Origin: Rhodoferax ferrireducens T118
Lineage (GTDB): Bacteria > Pseudomonadota > Gammaproteobacteria > Burkholderiales > Burkholderiaceae_C
DNA length: 64,000 nucleotides
Reading direction: 5' to 3'
NCBI RefSeq assembly: GCF_000013605.1
Contig: NC_007908.1
Coordinates: 2,914,001-2,978,000, forward strand
The position numbers and the translations under genes were made by a program. Of this stretch, positions 29,385 to 37,767 are shown one piece after another; position 1 is the first letter of the stretch; the number at the start of each line of letters is the position of its first letter. The notes beneath the pieces were generated by a model that saw only the letters and a list, made by a program, of their open reading frames with translations, did not search any database and was not told where the DNA came from.

Positions 29385-31934
29385 ATGACGTTACATGAAT
29401 TAGCTATTAGCTCGCACAAGAACGCCTTTAATTCACCCAAAACCGCGATCTGCGTCTTGATCGTTGCTAGTTTGTTCTCTGGCCTGAGCTCGGCGCAGGT
29501 TCTGGCGCCTCCTGGTGGGACTTCGGGTAGCGCAACTGGCTTCTCATCGGGCCCGTCGGTCGGTGCACCCGCCGCCGCAGGCTATCCGTCCTCGGCCCCA
29601 TCAACCACACTCTCCCCTGCCGCCATGGCCGCTGCCCGCTCTGCGGGTCTCACTGACGCCGCAGGCAACCCGGTTGGCCCAGGCACCGACAAAGCTGACC
29701 TGAACACCGACAAAACCAACAGCGAAAGCTTTCGGGCCAAGCTCCCACCGCTGGGAACCAACCAGTTTGCCAAATTTGTCCAGGACACTACAGGCCGTAC
29801 GCTACCCCTGTATGGTTACAACCTGTTTGACGGCAACGGCTTTCCCGCCCTCACCAACGTACCCGTTCCTGCCAACTATGTGCTGGGGCCAGGGGATGAC
29901 ATCAGCATCAAAATCTGGGGCGCTATTGACGTCAACCTTAACCTGCCGATAGACCGCAACGGCCAAGTCACCATCCCCAAAGTGGGTCCGCTCACCGTGG
30001 CGGGCACCCGTGCCGACCAGTTGGAGGCTTTGCTCAAGACCCACGTCGGCCGCGTGTACAACAACTTTGAGCTCAGCGCCACCTTGGGTCGCCTGCGCTC
30101 CATTCAGGTGTTTGTGGTCGGCCAGGCGCGCCAACCCGGTGTGCACACGGTGTCAAGCCTGTCCACACTCATCAGCGTCTTATTCGAGAGCGGCGGCCCC
30201 TCCGCCACCGGGTCCATGCGCCAGATCCAGCTCACGCGCGCTGGCAAAACAGTCTCCACCATCGATCTCTACAAGTTCATCCACAGCGGCGACACCAGCG
30301 CCGACGCGCGCCTGCTGCCCGGTGACGTCATCGTCATCCCCCCCGCTGGAGCACGCGTGGCCCTGTTGGGAGCGCTCGACAGCGCCGCCATCTACGAGCT
30401 CTCGGGCAAAGAAGAGACCCTGGCCAAGCTCTTGTCTTACGGCGGTGGCCAGCAAATTTTGACCACTCCGCACAAGGTTCTGGTTGAACGCATCAACCAG
30501 GCGCAGGACAAAGCCCCCCGCGTCATTGAAGAACGCGTCCTCAACGCCGACGGCCTCAATTCCACGGTGCGAGACGGCGACGTTGTCACCCTGTTCAAGA
30601 TCAGCCCCGAGTTTGCCAACGCCGTCACTTTGCGCGGCAACGTGGCTAAACCTCTGCGCTATGCCTACCGCCCGGGCATGAAAGTGTCTGATCTGATCCC
30701 CGAGGTCAGTGCGCTGATTCAGGACGACTACTACAGCCGCAAAAACATTCTGGTGCAGTACCAGTCGCCCAGACTGTCCCTGACTGAACGTACGGCTGAA
30801 GGGTTTAGCTATGGTCGTGATGGCAACATAATGCAAAACGGGTCGAACAGGCAGTCCCCGGCAGACCGTACGTCTGAAGGGGGCAACTATGGTCGTGATG
30901 GCAACATGGAGCAAAACGGGTCGAATAAACAAGTCTCGGCAGAGCAAATCGTCACCGATGTTAAAAATCAGCTTAACGAAATTAATTGGGACTACGCCGC
31001 CATTGAGCGGCTCGATGCCAAGGAACTGCGCACCACACTGATTCCCTTCAACCTCGGCAAAGCCGTCAAAGACAGAGACCCTGTCAACGATCTCACGCTG
31101 CAAGCTGGCGATGTGGTCACCATTTTTAGTGTCAATGACCTGCCGGTGCCGGCCGAAAAACGCAGCCAGTTTGTGCGTGTTGGGGGTGAGGTGAAGGTGC
31201 CCGGCATTTACCAGATTCAGCCCGGCGAGACCCTGCCTGGTCTCATCCAAAGAGTCGGCGGCTTCAGCCAAAACGCCTTTGTCTATGGCACCGTCTTTAC
31301 CCGTGAGTCCACCCGCGTCCAGCAGCAGGAAAACATCAACAAGTCGATGCGACGTATGGAGTCAGACATCAACGCGCAAACAGCCTCTGCATTGCAGAAC
31401 GCCAGTAGCGCGGACAAAGCCACTACCCTGCAAGTGCAGATTGAAAATCAGAAAAATTTGCTAAGGCGCCTGCAGAGCCTCAAGGCCAACGGCCGCATTG
31501 CGCTGGAGTTGGACCCCGATAATCCCGTGCCGCCCGCCATTGCACTGGAAGACGGTGACCAAATCATCGTTCCGCACCGGCCCAGCTTTGTCGGCGTATT
31601 TGGCGAAGTGTTCGCCGAGAGCTCATTCATCTACAAACCCGGCTACACCGTCAGCCACTACATTGACAAAGCCGGCCTCACCCGCGACGCCGACACCGAC
31701 AATCTGCTGCTGATCCGCGCCGACGGCTCGGTCGAAGGCAGTTCGCGCCGTTCATTGTTCTGGAGCAGCGGCGTGATGGACAAGAAGCTCAACCCCGGCG
31801 ATTCCATTTTTGTGCCCGGCTTGATAGACCGCCGTACCGCCTACACCCAGTTCATGGAAGGCGCCAAGGACTGGACGACCCTCCTGTACCAGTTTGGCTT
31901 GGGCGCGGCCGCCCTGAAGACTATCCGCAACTAG
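29385..31934 (+). CDS. Polysaccharide export protein with SLBB domains
   Basis: Outer-membrane-directed exporter of the Wza/SLBB superfamily, 849 residues. A signal peptide (TAICVLIVASLFSGLSSAQ) lacks a lipobox Cys, unlike Wza. The polysaccharide export domain begins near VPANYVLGPGDDISIKIWG, followed by several SLBB repeats (for example VFVVGQARQPGVHTVSSLST, VRVGGEVKVPGIYQIQPGE, VGVFGEVFAESSFIYKPG). A 26-residue unit is tandemly repeated at residues 468-519. Rhamnose-type sugar nucleotide genes follow, but no Wzc-type tyrosine kinase. Confidence 0.87.
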   Translation: MTLHELAISSHKNAFNSPKTAICVLIVASLFSGLSSAQVLAPPGGTSGSATGFSSGPSVGAPAAAGYPSSAPSTTLSPAAMAAARSAGLTDAAGNPVGPGTDKADLNTDKTNSESFRAKLPPLGTNQFAKFVQDTTGRTLPLYGYNLFDGNGFPALTNVPVPANYVLGPGDDISIKIWGAIDVNLNLPIDRNGQVTIPKVGPLTVAGTRADQLEALLKTHVGRVYNNFELSATLGRLRSIQVFVVGQARQPGVHTVSSLSTLISVLFESGGPSATGSMRQIQLTRAGKTVSTIDLYKFIHSGDTSADARLLPGDVIVIPPAGARVALLGALDSAAIYELSGKEETLAKLLSYGGGQQILTTPHKVLVERINQAQDKAPRVIEERVLNADGLNSTVRDGDVVTLFKISPEFANAVTLRGNVAKPLRYAYRPGMKVSDLIPEVSALIQDDYYSRKNILVQYQSPRLSLTERTAEGFSYGRDGNIMQNGSNRQSPADRTSEGGNYGRDGNMEQNGSNKQVSAEQIVTDVKNQLNEINWDYAAIERLDAKELRTTLIPFNLGKAVKDRDPVNDLTLQAGDVVTIFSVNDLPVPAEKRSQFVRVGGEVKVPGIYQIQPGETLPGLIQRVGGFSQNAFVYGTVFTRESTRVQQQENINKSMRRMESDINAQTASALQNASSADKATTLQVQIENQKNLLRRLQSLKANGRIALELDPDNPVPPAIALEDGDQIIVPHRPSFVGVFGEVFAESSFIYKPGYTVSHYIDKAGLTRDADTDNLLLIRADGSVEGSSRRSLFWSSGVMDKKLNPGDSIFVPGLIDRRTAYTQFMEGAKDWTTLLYQFGLGAAALKTIRN
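30786..30941 (+). repeat. Tandem 78-bp repeat inside the SLBB export gene
   Basis: Two adjacent 78-bp units (30786-30863 and 30864-30941) encode 26-residue repeats sharing the segment YGRDGN and QNGSN. Hand alignment gives 16 differences in 78 positions. The unit length is a multiple of three, so the frame is kept. Confidence 0.8.
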
Positions 31935-32075
31935 AGGTGACCCACACCGCTATGGCGGTCATTTCAACAGGTTCATAACAGGTCGCCCAATTAGGCTCCG
32001 CGGACTACGCCTTGGCGCGGTCCACGTGGGGATAATGTGACATCAGGGCAATCTAACCAACAAAATAGAGCAAAC

Positions 32076-32954
32076 ATGGCACAACGCAAAGGCATCATCC
32101 TGGCCGGGGGCTCCGGCACCCGGCTCTACCCGGTCACGCAAGCGGTCTCCAAGCAACTCATGCCGGTGTACGACAAGCCCATGATTTACTACCCCCTGAG
32201 CACGCTGATGCTGGCGGGCATTCGGGATGTACTGGTCATTTCCACCCCGCAAGACACGCCGCGCTTTGCCGAACTGCTGGGTGACGGCAGCCAGTGGGGC
32301 ATGAACATCCAGTATGCGGTGCAGCCCTCGCCCGATGGCTTGGCGCAGGCTTTCATCATTGGCCGCGAGTTTGTGGCCAACCAGCCCAGCGCCCTGGTGC
32401 TGGGCGACAACATTTTTTATGGACACGATTTGGTCAAGCAGCTGGCCAACGCCAGTGCCCGCACCGTTGGAGCCACTGTGTTTGCCTACCATGTGCACGA
32501 CCCGGAGCGCTATGGTGTGGTGGCGTTTGATGAGCAGCAGCGTGCCATCAGCATTGAAGAAAAGCCCAGGCAACCCAAGAGCAACTACGCGGTGACAGGC
32601 CTGTATTTTTACGACAAGCAGGTGTGTGACATTGCCGCCAACATTGCGCCCTCCGCCCGTGGCGAGCTGGAAATTACCGACGTGAACCGGGTTTATCTTG
32701 AGCAAGGCCAGTTGAGTGTGGAAATCATGGGACGGGGCTATGCCTGGCTGGACACCGGCACCCACGACAGCTTGCTGGAAGCCGCCAGCTTCATTGCCAC
32801 GCTGCAAAAGCGCCAGGGCCTGCAGGTCAGCTGCCCGGAAGAGATTGCCTTTGCCCAGCAATGGATTGACGCCGCGCAGATTCAAAAACTTGCAACGCCA
32901 CTGGCCAAGAATGGCTACGGGCAATACCTGCTCAATCTCATCAAACAAGCCTGA
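32076..32954 (+). CDS. rfbA: Glucose-1-phosphate thymidylyltransferase
   Basis: Makes dTDP-glucose from dTTP and glucose 1-phosphate, the entry to dTDP-rhamnose and related sugars. The 292 residues show the nucleotidyltransferase motif [15 protein letters not shown], then [32 protein letters not shown] and a C-terminal allosteric region. ATG 32076 fits the conserved N-terminus better than the upstream frame start 32037. rfbC follows after seven bases. rfbB and rfbD are absent from the window. Confidence 0.96.
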   Translation: MAQRKGIILAGGSGTRLYPVTQAVSKQLMPVYDKPMIYYPLSTLMLAGIRDVLVISTPQDTPRFAELLGDGSQWGMNIQYAVQPSPDGLAQAFIIGREFVANQPSALVLGDNIFYGHDLVKQLANASARTVGATVFAYHVHDPERYGVVAFDEQQRAISIEEKPRQPKSNYAVTGLYFYDKQVCDIAANIAPSARGELEITDVNRVYLEQGQLSVEIMGRGYAWLDTGTHDSLLEAASFIATLQKRQGLQVSCPEEIAFAQQWIDAAQIQKLATPLAKNGYGQYLLNLIKQA

Positions 32955-32961
32955 TTGACCA

Positions 32962-33513
32962 ATGCCCTACACCGTTACCCCCACCGCCCTGCCCGAAGTC
33001 CTGATTCTTGAGCCCCGCGTATTTGGCGACGCCCGTGGTTTCTTTTTTGAGAGTTTCAACCAGCGCGACTTTGCCCAGGCGACCGGGCTGGATGTAGAGT
33101 TTGTGCAAGACAACCACAGCCGCTCCGTCAAGGGTGTGTTGCGGGGTCTGCATTACCAGATTCAACATCCCCAGGGCAAGCTGGTGCGTGTGACGCAAGG
33201 TGAAGTGTTCGACGTGGTGGTGGACTTGCGCCGCGACTCGCCAAACTTTGGCAAATGGGACGGCGTGCTGCTATCTGCCGACAATAAACGTCAGTTGTGG
33301 GTTCCCCCTGGCTTTGCCCACGGCTTTGTGGTGACCAGTGACACGGCCGAATTTTTGTACAAAACCACCGACTACTGGTACCCCGAGCATGAAAGAAGCC
33401 TGCTCTGGAATGACCCGACCGTGGGCGTGCGCTGGCCTCTGACAGGCGAACCCCAATTGGCGGCCAAGGATTCGGCGGCAAAGACGCTGGCTGAGGCAGA
33501 AGTTTTTGGCTGA
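32962..33513 (+). CDS. rfbC: dTDP-4-dehydrorhamnose 3,5-epimerase
   Basis: Epimerises dTDP-4-keto-6-deoxyglucose on the way to dTDP-rhamnose, 183 residues. Family marks are EPRVFGDARGFFFESFN, the catalytic His in GVLRGLHYQ, VDLRRDSPNFGKW, and PPGFAHGFVV. Closely linked to rfbA in the same operon. Needs RfbB upstream and RfbD downstream in the pathway, neither of which is encoded here. Confidence 0.95.
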   Translation: MPYTVTPTALPEVLILEPRVFGDARGFFFESFNQRDFAQATGLDVEFVQDNHSRSVKGVLRGLHYQIQHPQGKLVRVTQGEVFDVVVDLRRDSPNFGKWDGVLLSADNKRQLWVPPGFAHGFVVTSDTAEFLYKTTDYWYPEHERSLLWNDPTVGVRWPLTGEPQLAAKDSAAKTLAEAEVFG

Positions 33514-33641
33514 AGCACAGGTTGCTGACTGTTGGTGCCAACGCTTGATGCCGTTCGGTTGCGTAGTTTATGAGACTGCGGCTCAGCGATAATTGGCCCC
33601 TTAAAGATACATAAGACTGGGCTGCCCGTCTGGGAGCTGTC

Positions 33642-35585
33642 ATGATTAACCGTTTTGCCGAGCCTATTTTGGCCTTGCCCCGTCCAGCCAAGCGCTTGTT
33701 GGCGCTGGGGGTGGACGCGTTGCTGTGTGCGCTAACCGTGTGGCTGGCCTTGAGCCTGCGGGTCGAGAACTGGGTCGCCATCCACGGCAACCAGTGGCTG
33801 GCGATTGGTTTGTCGCTGGCGCTGGCGTTGCCAGTGTTCATGATGTTTGGCCTGTACCGGGCGATTTTCCGCTATGCCGGGTTAACCGCCTTGCTGGCGG
33901 TCACCAAGGCGGTTTTGGTTTACGGTGTGTTGTATGCTGGGTTACTGGCTGTTCTGGCCCTGCCTGAAGTACCGCGCACGGTGGGACTGATACAACCCAT
34001 CTTTTTGCTGCTGGCGGTAGGGGCTTGGCGGACGCTAGCCCGCTTCTGGCTTAGTGGCGAGTATGTGAGCCGTCTCAATCGTGGCACTTTACCCAAGGTA
34101 TTGATTTATGGGGCAGGCTCGGCCGGGCGGCAACTGGTGGGTGCTATGGCGAGCAGTCTGGAGATGCACGCCGTGGGCTTTCTGGATGACGATCCGCATT
34201 TGCATGGTCGTGAGCTCAATGGCCTGCGCATTTACAACCCGGCACAGTTGCCCCAGTTGGTGACGCGCCTGCAAGTGAGCGACGTGTTGCTGGCCATGCC
34301 ATCTGCCAGCCGACAGCGGCGCAAGGATATTTTGCAATTGACGCGTCAGGCCCGTGTGGCAGTGCGCACCTTGCCAGGTTTGATGGACCTGGCCCAGGGC
34401 CATGTACTGGTCAGCGACCTGCGCGAGATTGACATTGAAGATCTGTTGGGCCGCGATTCCGTACCACCCGATGCGTCGCTGTTTGGCAAAAACATTGCTG
34501 GCAAGGTGGTCATGGTCACGGGTGCGGGCGGATCGATTGGCAGCGAGTTGTGCCATCAGATCATCAGGCTGGCACCATCCAAACTATTGTTGGTGGAGCT
34601 GAGCGAGTGGGCCTTGTATACCGTGCACCAGAAGCTCCTGGAAATACTGCCTGAAGAGAATATGCCCCATGTGCAGGTGCTGCCGCTGCTGGCCTCGGTG
34701 CGTGATGCGGACCGGATGGCCGAGATCATGCGCACCTGGCAACCGCACACCGTGTACCACGCAGCGGCATACAAACATGTGCCCATGGTGGAGCACAACC
34801 CGGCCGAGGGCGTTAAAAACAACGTGCTGGGCACCTGGACGACCGCCCGGGCAGCGGCCACGCACAGAGTGAGCAATTTTGTGCTTATCAGCACCGACAA
34901 GGCGGTGCGCCCGACCAACATCATGGGTGCCAGCAAACGCCTGGCCGAAATGGTGCTGCAAGCCCTGGCCAGCCAGACCAAGCCGGGCGGCACCTGCTTC
35001 AGCATGGTCCGGTTTGGCAACGTGCTGGGGTCGTCGGGCTCAGTGGTGCCCCGGTTTCGCAAGCAAATCAAGGACGGCGGGCCGATTACCCTGACGCACG
35101 CTGACATCACCCGCTATTTCATGAGCATTCCTGAGGCGGCGCAACTGGTCATTCAGGCCGGCGCCATGGCCAAAGGAGGCGATGTATTTGTGCTGGACAT
35201 GGGCGAGCCTGTGCGCATTATCGACCTGGCCCGCAGCATGGTGGAACTGTCGGGCCTGACGGTGCGTGATGTGGCCAACCCGGAGGGCGACATCGAGGTC
35301 AAGATCACCGGCTTGCGCCCGGGTGAAAAGCTCTATGAAGAGCTGTTGATTGGCGACAACCCCCTGCCCACCCAGCATCCGCGCATCATGAAGGCGCATG
35401 AGCAGTTTGTGCCGTGGCCCGAACTAAGCACCTGCCTCGATGGTTTGACTTCGGCGCTGAATGCCAATGATGTGCCGCTGATACGCAGCTTGCTAAAACA
35501 GCTGGTGCCTGGCTACCAGCCCGATGGCGAGGTGGTGGACTGGGTGCATTTAGCGCAGACGGCGTGTCTTTTACGGGCGGCATAG
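33642..35585 (+). CDS. Membrane-bound nucleotide-sugar dehydratase/epimerase (FlaA1/WbpM/CapD-like)
   Basis: Large membrane dehydratase, 647 residues. The N-terminus holds four membrane helices (about residues 15-120), followed by a first Rossmann fold (VLIYGAGSAGRQLVGAM) and a second, catalytic SDR domain with NAD motif VTGAGGSIGSELCHQI. AAYKHVPMVE and STDKAVRPTNIMGASKR, with the Met-Lys type of catalytic site, assign it to the WbpM/FlaA1 class that acts on UDP-GlcNAc. ATG 33642 has GGGAG before it. It is the last large gene of the polysaccharide block. Confidence 0.92.
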   Translation: MINRFAEPILALPRPAKRLLALGVDALLCALTVWLALSLRVENWVAIHGNQWLAIGLSLALALPVFMMFGLYRAIFRYAGLTALLAVTKAVLVYGVLYAGLLAVLALPEVPRTVGLIQPIFLLLAVGAWRTLARFWLSGEYVSRLNRGTLPKVLIYGAGSAGRQLVGAMASSLEMHAVGFLDDDPHLHGRELNGLRIYNPAQLPQLVTRLQVSDVLLAMPSASRQRRKDILQLTRQARVAVRTLPGLMDLAQGHVLVSDLREIDIEDLLGRDSVPPDASLFGKNIAGKVVMVTGAGGSIGSELCHQIIRLAPSKLLLVELSEWALYTVHQKLLEILPEENMPHVQVLPLLASVRDADRMAEIMRTWQPHTVYHAAAYKHVPMVEHNPAEGVKNNVLGTWTTARAAATHRVSNFVLISTDKAVRPTNIMGASKRLAEMVLQALASQTKPGGTCFSMVRFGNVLGSSGSVVPRFRKQIKDGGPITLTHADITRYFMSIPEAAQLVIQAGAMAKGGDVFVLDMGEPVRIIDLARSMVELSGLTVRDVANPEGDIEVKITGLRPGEKLYEELLIGDNPLPTQHPRIMKAHEQFVPWPELSTCLDGLTSALNANDVPLIRSLLKQLVPGYQPDGEVVDWVHLAQTACLLRAA

Positions 35586-35586
35586 C

Positions 35587-35970
35587 GTGGCAACCCAGCA
35601 GGTGTTGGGGGGGGGGGGGCCAGCGCATGAGCTTGGTCACCTGGCGCTGGGCTTTTGGACCTGCATGTCAGCCGTGACCGTGCTGGCGCTGATGCCCGCC
35701 GTGCCGCATATGCCAAGCACCGGCTGGGACAAAAGCAACCATTTACTGGCATTTACGGTACTGGCCGTGCTCGGGCTGCGGGCCTATCCGACGCGCACCA
35801 TGGCGGTGTTGACTGGCTTGCTGGCCTTTGGCGGGCTGATCGAGCTGCTGCAGTCGCTCACCCCCGACCGCATGGCCGAATGGGCCGATTGGCTTGCTGA
35901 TAGTTTGGGCTTGTTACTGGGCTGGGGTTTGGTACGGGGCTGGGGGATGGTGACAAGCGACAAGAGATGA
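35587..35970 (+). CDS. VanZ family small membrane protein
   Basis: VanZ-like protein of 127 residues with three or four predicted membrane segments and the family motif WDKSNHLLAFTVLAVLG followed by FGGLIELLQSLTP and DWLADSLGLLLGWGL. Members often accompany surface polysaccharide genes; function is poorly known. The likely start is GTG 35587, one base after the previous stop. A run of 13 Gs (35607-35619) encodes four Gly codons right after it, so any slip in the run shifts the frame. A shorter product from ATG 35665 is possible. Confidence 0.8.
   Translation: MATQQVLGGGGPAHELGHLALGFWTCMSAVTVLALMPAVPHMPSTGWDKSNHLLAFTVLAVLGLRAYPTRTMAVLTGLLAFGGLIELLQSLTPDRMAEWADWLADSLGLLLGWGLVRGWGMVTSDKR
35607..35619 (+). 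repeat. 13-G homopolymer at the start of the VanZ gene
   Basis: An uninterrupted run of 13 G residues inside the coding region, seven codons after the GTG start. Such tracts slip at high rate during replication and are also prone to sequencing error. Confidence 0.85.
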
Positions 35971-36050
35971 GACAACTCCAATAGGCTTGAAGTAAGCCAC
36001 GTAGCAGGTAGAAATCATGCGCCCTCGTCATGAGGATGTGCAGACATCGG

Positions 36051-36452
36051 TTACGGTATTTGGCTGTTGGCTTCGGGAACAGCTTGACCGGGATCCTCGA
36101 CGCGCTGAGCGTTGACTGGTGGGTTAAGCGAAGTGCCGCCGCTGGTGTCGATAATTGCATCGTATGCGCCACCGATAGCAGGAACAGAACCTGAGTCCAG
36201 GAAGAACTGCCACGTCACGAGAAAGAGCAGGCTTGCAACAGCAAAGCCAAATAGAAATACCTGAATTACCAACCTCATCGGGTTACCCGGTTGCCTCTGC
36301 CGCACGAACTTAATTCCAGCGGACTGGCATTCCCGGCAGATGTACTCACCGTATCGATTCTTGTGACATTCTTCGCGCGCAACGACGGTGCCACAGGCTG
36401 AACATATTCTCGACATATCGGGATGGTCCGAACAGTGGGCGGGTTTCCACAC
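36051..36452 (-). CDS. Small zinc-ribbon membrane protein, paralogue 1
   Basis: Unknown protein of 133 residues from GTG 36452, or 121 from ATG 36416. A cytoplasmic zinc ribbon CSAC...CHKNRYGEYICREC (two CxxC pairs) is followed by a basic stretch (VRQRQPGNPMR), a single membrane helix (LVIQVFLFGFAVASLLFLVTW) and a Pro/Asn-rich tail predicted outside. The positive residues before the helix favour an inside N-terminus. A second copy lies at 36716-37042, with the same ribbon and architecture but different tail. No function can be given. Confidence 0.75.
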   Translation of the reverse strand: MWKPAHCSDHPDMSRICSACGTVVAREECHKNRYGEYICRECQSAGIKFVRQRQPGNPMRLVIQVFLFGFAVASLLFLVTWQFFLDSGSVPAIGGAYDAIIDTSGGTSLNPPVNAQRVEDPGQAVPEANSQIP

Positions 36453-36715
36453 CTTTTAATGAAAAAGATATTCTCCAATTTCCAAGCTTCACTTTGTTGA
36501 CACATCTCAACGCCCAGCACAATGGACACGAGCCCTTGTTGCATTAAAGAGCAAGGGAATAAGCGGATGTCTGGAAGCCCAACACTACTTCTCAAGAGTC
36601 AGACTGCGTATTTGGATGCAGTGCCAGCGGCTTCAGGGGAGACATTTGCAGCGGCAACGTCGTGGATGCGCGATAACACATTCATACCGGCGAAGCCGTT
36701 TGTGTGGACCCATTT
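36453..36715. other. Gap between the two zinc-ribbon genes
   Basis: 263 bases. It contains the upstream block of paralogue 1: read on the minus strand, TTGAGA at 36510-36505 followed by GTCAACAA and TTGG, which recurs before paralogue 2. A 65-codon open frame (36522-36719, plus strand) has no recognisable similarity and is not called. Confidence 0.5.
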
Positions 36716-37042
36716 TTAGTTGGAGGGCTGAATGACAGGGTCCTCGGAGGCATCAGTGACGTTGGGATTGTCGCGCGCGCCACTTGAAAAATGATACGAC
36801 TCAAGAGCCAGGAGATGCGGCCACCTCGCCAGAATAGCTATGCAAACTATGGCGATGGTCAACCATAAAACAGGTAGCGCCCGCCTCACAAAATGCTTCA
36901 GCTGCCCCCGTCGTGTAAACCTTGTCCCACCAGCCAGGCATTTGCGGCAAATGTACTCCCCATAGCGATTCTTATGACATTTTTTTCGTTCAACCGTAGC
37001 GTGACAGGCCGAACAGACTTTTGATGTTTCAAGCTGGTCCAC
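36716..37042 (-). CDS. Small zinc-ribbon membrane protein, paralogue 2
   Basis: Unknown protein of 108 residues from GTG 37042. The order matches paralogue 1: zinc ribbon (CSAC, then CHKNRYGEYICRKC), a basic stretch (TRRGQLKHFVRR), one membrane helix (ALPVLWLTIAIVCIAILARW) and a short polar tail. The 11-residue core CHKNRYGEYIC is identical between the two. The upstream sequence also shares TTGAGA...GTCAACAA...TTGG with paralogue 1, indicating a duplication that included the promoter region. Confidence 0.72.
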   Translation of the reverse strand: MDQLETSKVCSACHATVERKKCHKNRYGEYICRKCLAGGTRFTRRGQLKHFVRRALPVLWLTIAIVCIAILARWPHLLALESYHFSSGARDNPNVTDASEDPVIQPSN

Positions 37043-37275
37043 ACGATGTCGGATCGACGTCCATTCTTACAAACAAATTTGCATTTTCAATGTGCCAATT
37101 TGTACGTTGTTGACGTTTCTCAAGGCTTGGAACGATGACCCTGGCTCAGTGTTCCACTGCGAACCATTCACACCTAGCTCCTTGCGACAATGCGCCGCAA
37201 CCCGGCCAATGCCGAGCATCAGTGGCAGTGACGCCGAAGGGAAGCGGGTCCAGTTTCAATTCCAAAGACTGGAAT
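37043..37275. other. Intergenic region before the tRNA cluster
   Basis: Holds the upstream block of zinc-ribbon paralogue 2 (37118-37123 and flanks). TCCAGT near 37250 and ACTGGA near 37269 form a six-base inverted repeat. No gene is seen. Confidence 0.4.
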
Positions 37276-37318
37276 AAAAAAAAAGGGCTTGCCACTACTT
37301 TCATAGCGGCAAACCCTT
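37276..37318 (-). terminator. Intrinsic terminator of the tRNA operon
   Basis: Read on the minus strand, AAGGGTTTGCC... pairs with ...GGCAAGCCCTT and is followed by a run of nine Ts (plus-strand As at 37276-37284). It starts six bases after the end of tRNA-Asp. Confidence 0.85.
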
Positions 37319-37324
37319 ATGTAC

Positions 37325-37401
37325 TGGCGGAGCGGACGGGACTCGAACCCGCGACCCCCGGCGTGACAGGCCGGTATTCTAACCAACTGAACTACCACTC
37401 C
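37325..37401 (-). tRNA. tRNA-Asp (GTC)
   Basis: Folds as a 77-nt cloverleaf with encoded CCA. The anticodon loop reads CTGTCAC with anticodon GTC. D-arm (TAGTTCAGTTGGTTAG) and T-arm (GGGTTCGAGTCCC) are canonical. Last of three tRNAs on the minus strand. Confidence 0.97.
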
Positions 37402-37494
37402 TGGTAATGGCAACATTCACTCTTTCGAGTCAAGTCGTCTGCTCTTGCGAACTGACTGTTACCAACTTGTGCTTCGTTCATCTCATGATGAATT

Positions 37495-37570
37495 TGGCGA
37501 CCCCACGGGGATTCGAACCCCGGTACCTACCGTGAAAGGGTAGTGTCCTAGGCCTCTAGACGATGGGGTC
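37495..37570 (-). tRNA. tRNA-Glu (TTC)
   Basis: 76-nt cloverleaf with encoded CCA; anticodon loop CTTTCAC with anticodon TTC; D-arm CGTCTAGAGGCC and T-arm GGGGTTCGAATCCCC are standard for tRNA-Glu. It lies close to gltX, the gene for the enzyme that charges it. Confidence 0.97.
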
Positions 37571-37628
37571 ATAACCTTTGGACTTCCGTCTCAACTTGCA
37601 AGACTTTTCAGCCTCACCTCAGAAATTT

Positions 37629-37704
<76 letters not shown>

Positions 37705-37751
37705 TAAACCACAGATTACTTTTTCAAGTATTCTTAATTTCCAAGCCTTAA

Positions 37752-37757
37752 ATTATA
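37752..37757 (-). promoter_or_regulatory. Possible -10 of the tRNA operon promoter
   Basis: TATAAT on the minus strand, about 48 bases before the tRNA-Ala 5' end, just past the gltX stop. No good -35 is visible at 16-18 bases, so this is tentative; read-through from gltX is the alternative. Confidence 0.35.
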
Positions 37758-37767
37758 GCCTGAATAT

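Noticed and set aside
30180..31271. 363-codon minus-strand frame in the SLBB gene
   Set aside because: Antisense to well-conserved SLBB modules; no motif.
36522..36719. 65-codon plus-strand frame between the zinc-ribbon genes
   Set aside because: No ribosome-binding site or recognisable similarity; overlaps the end of paralogue 2 by a few bases.
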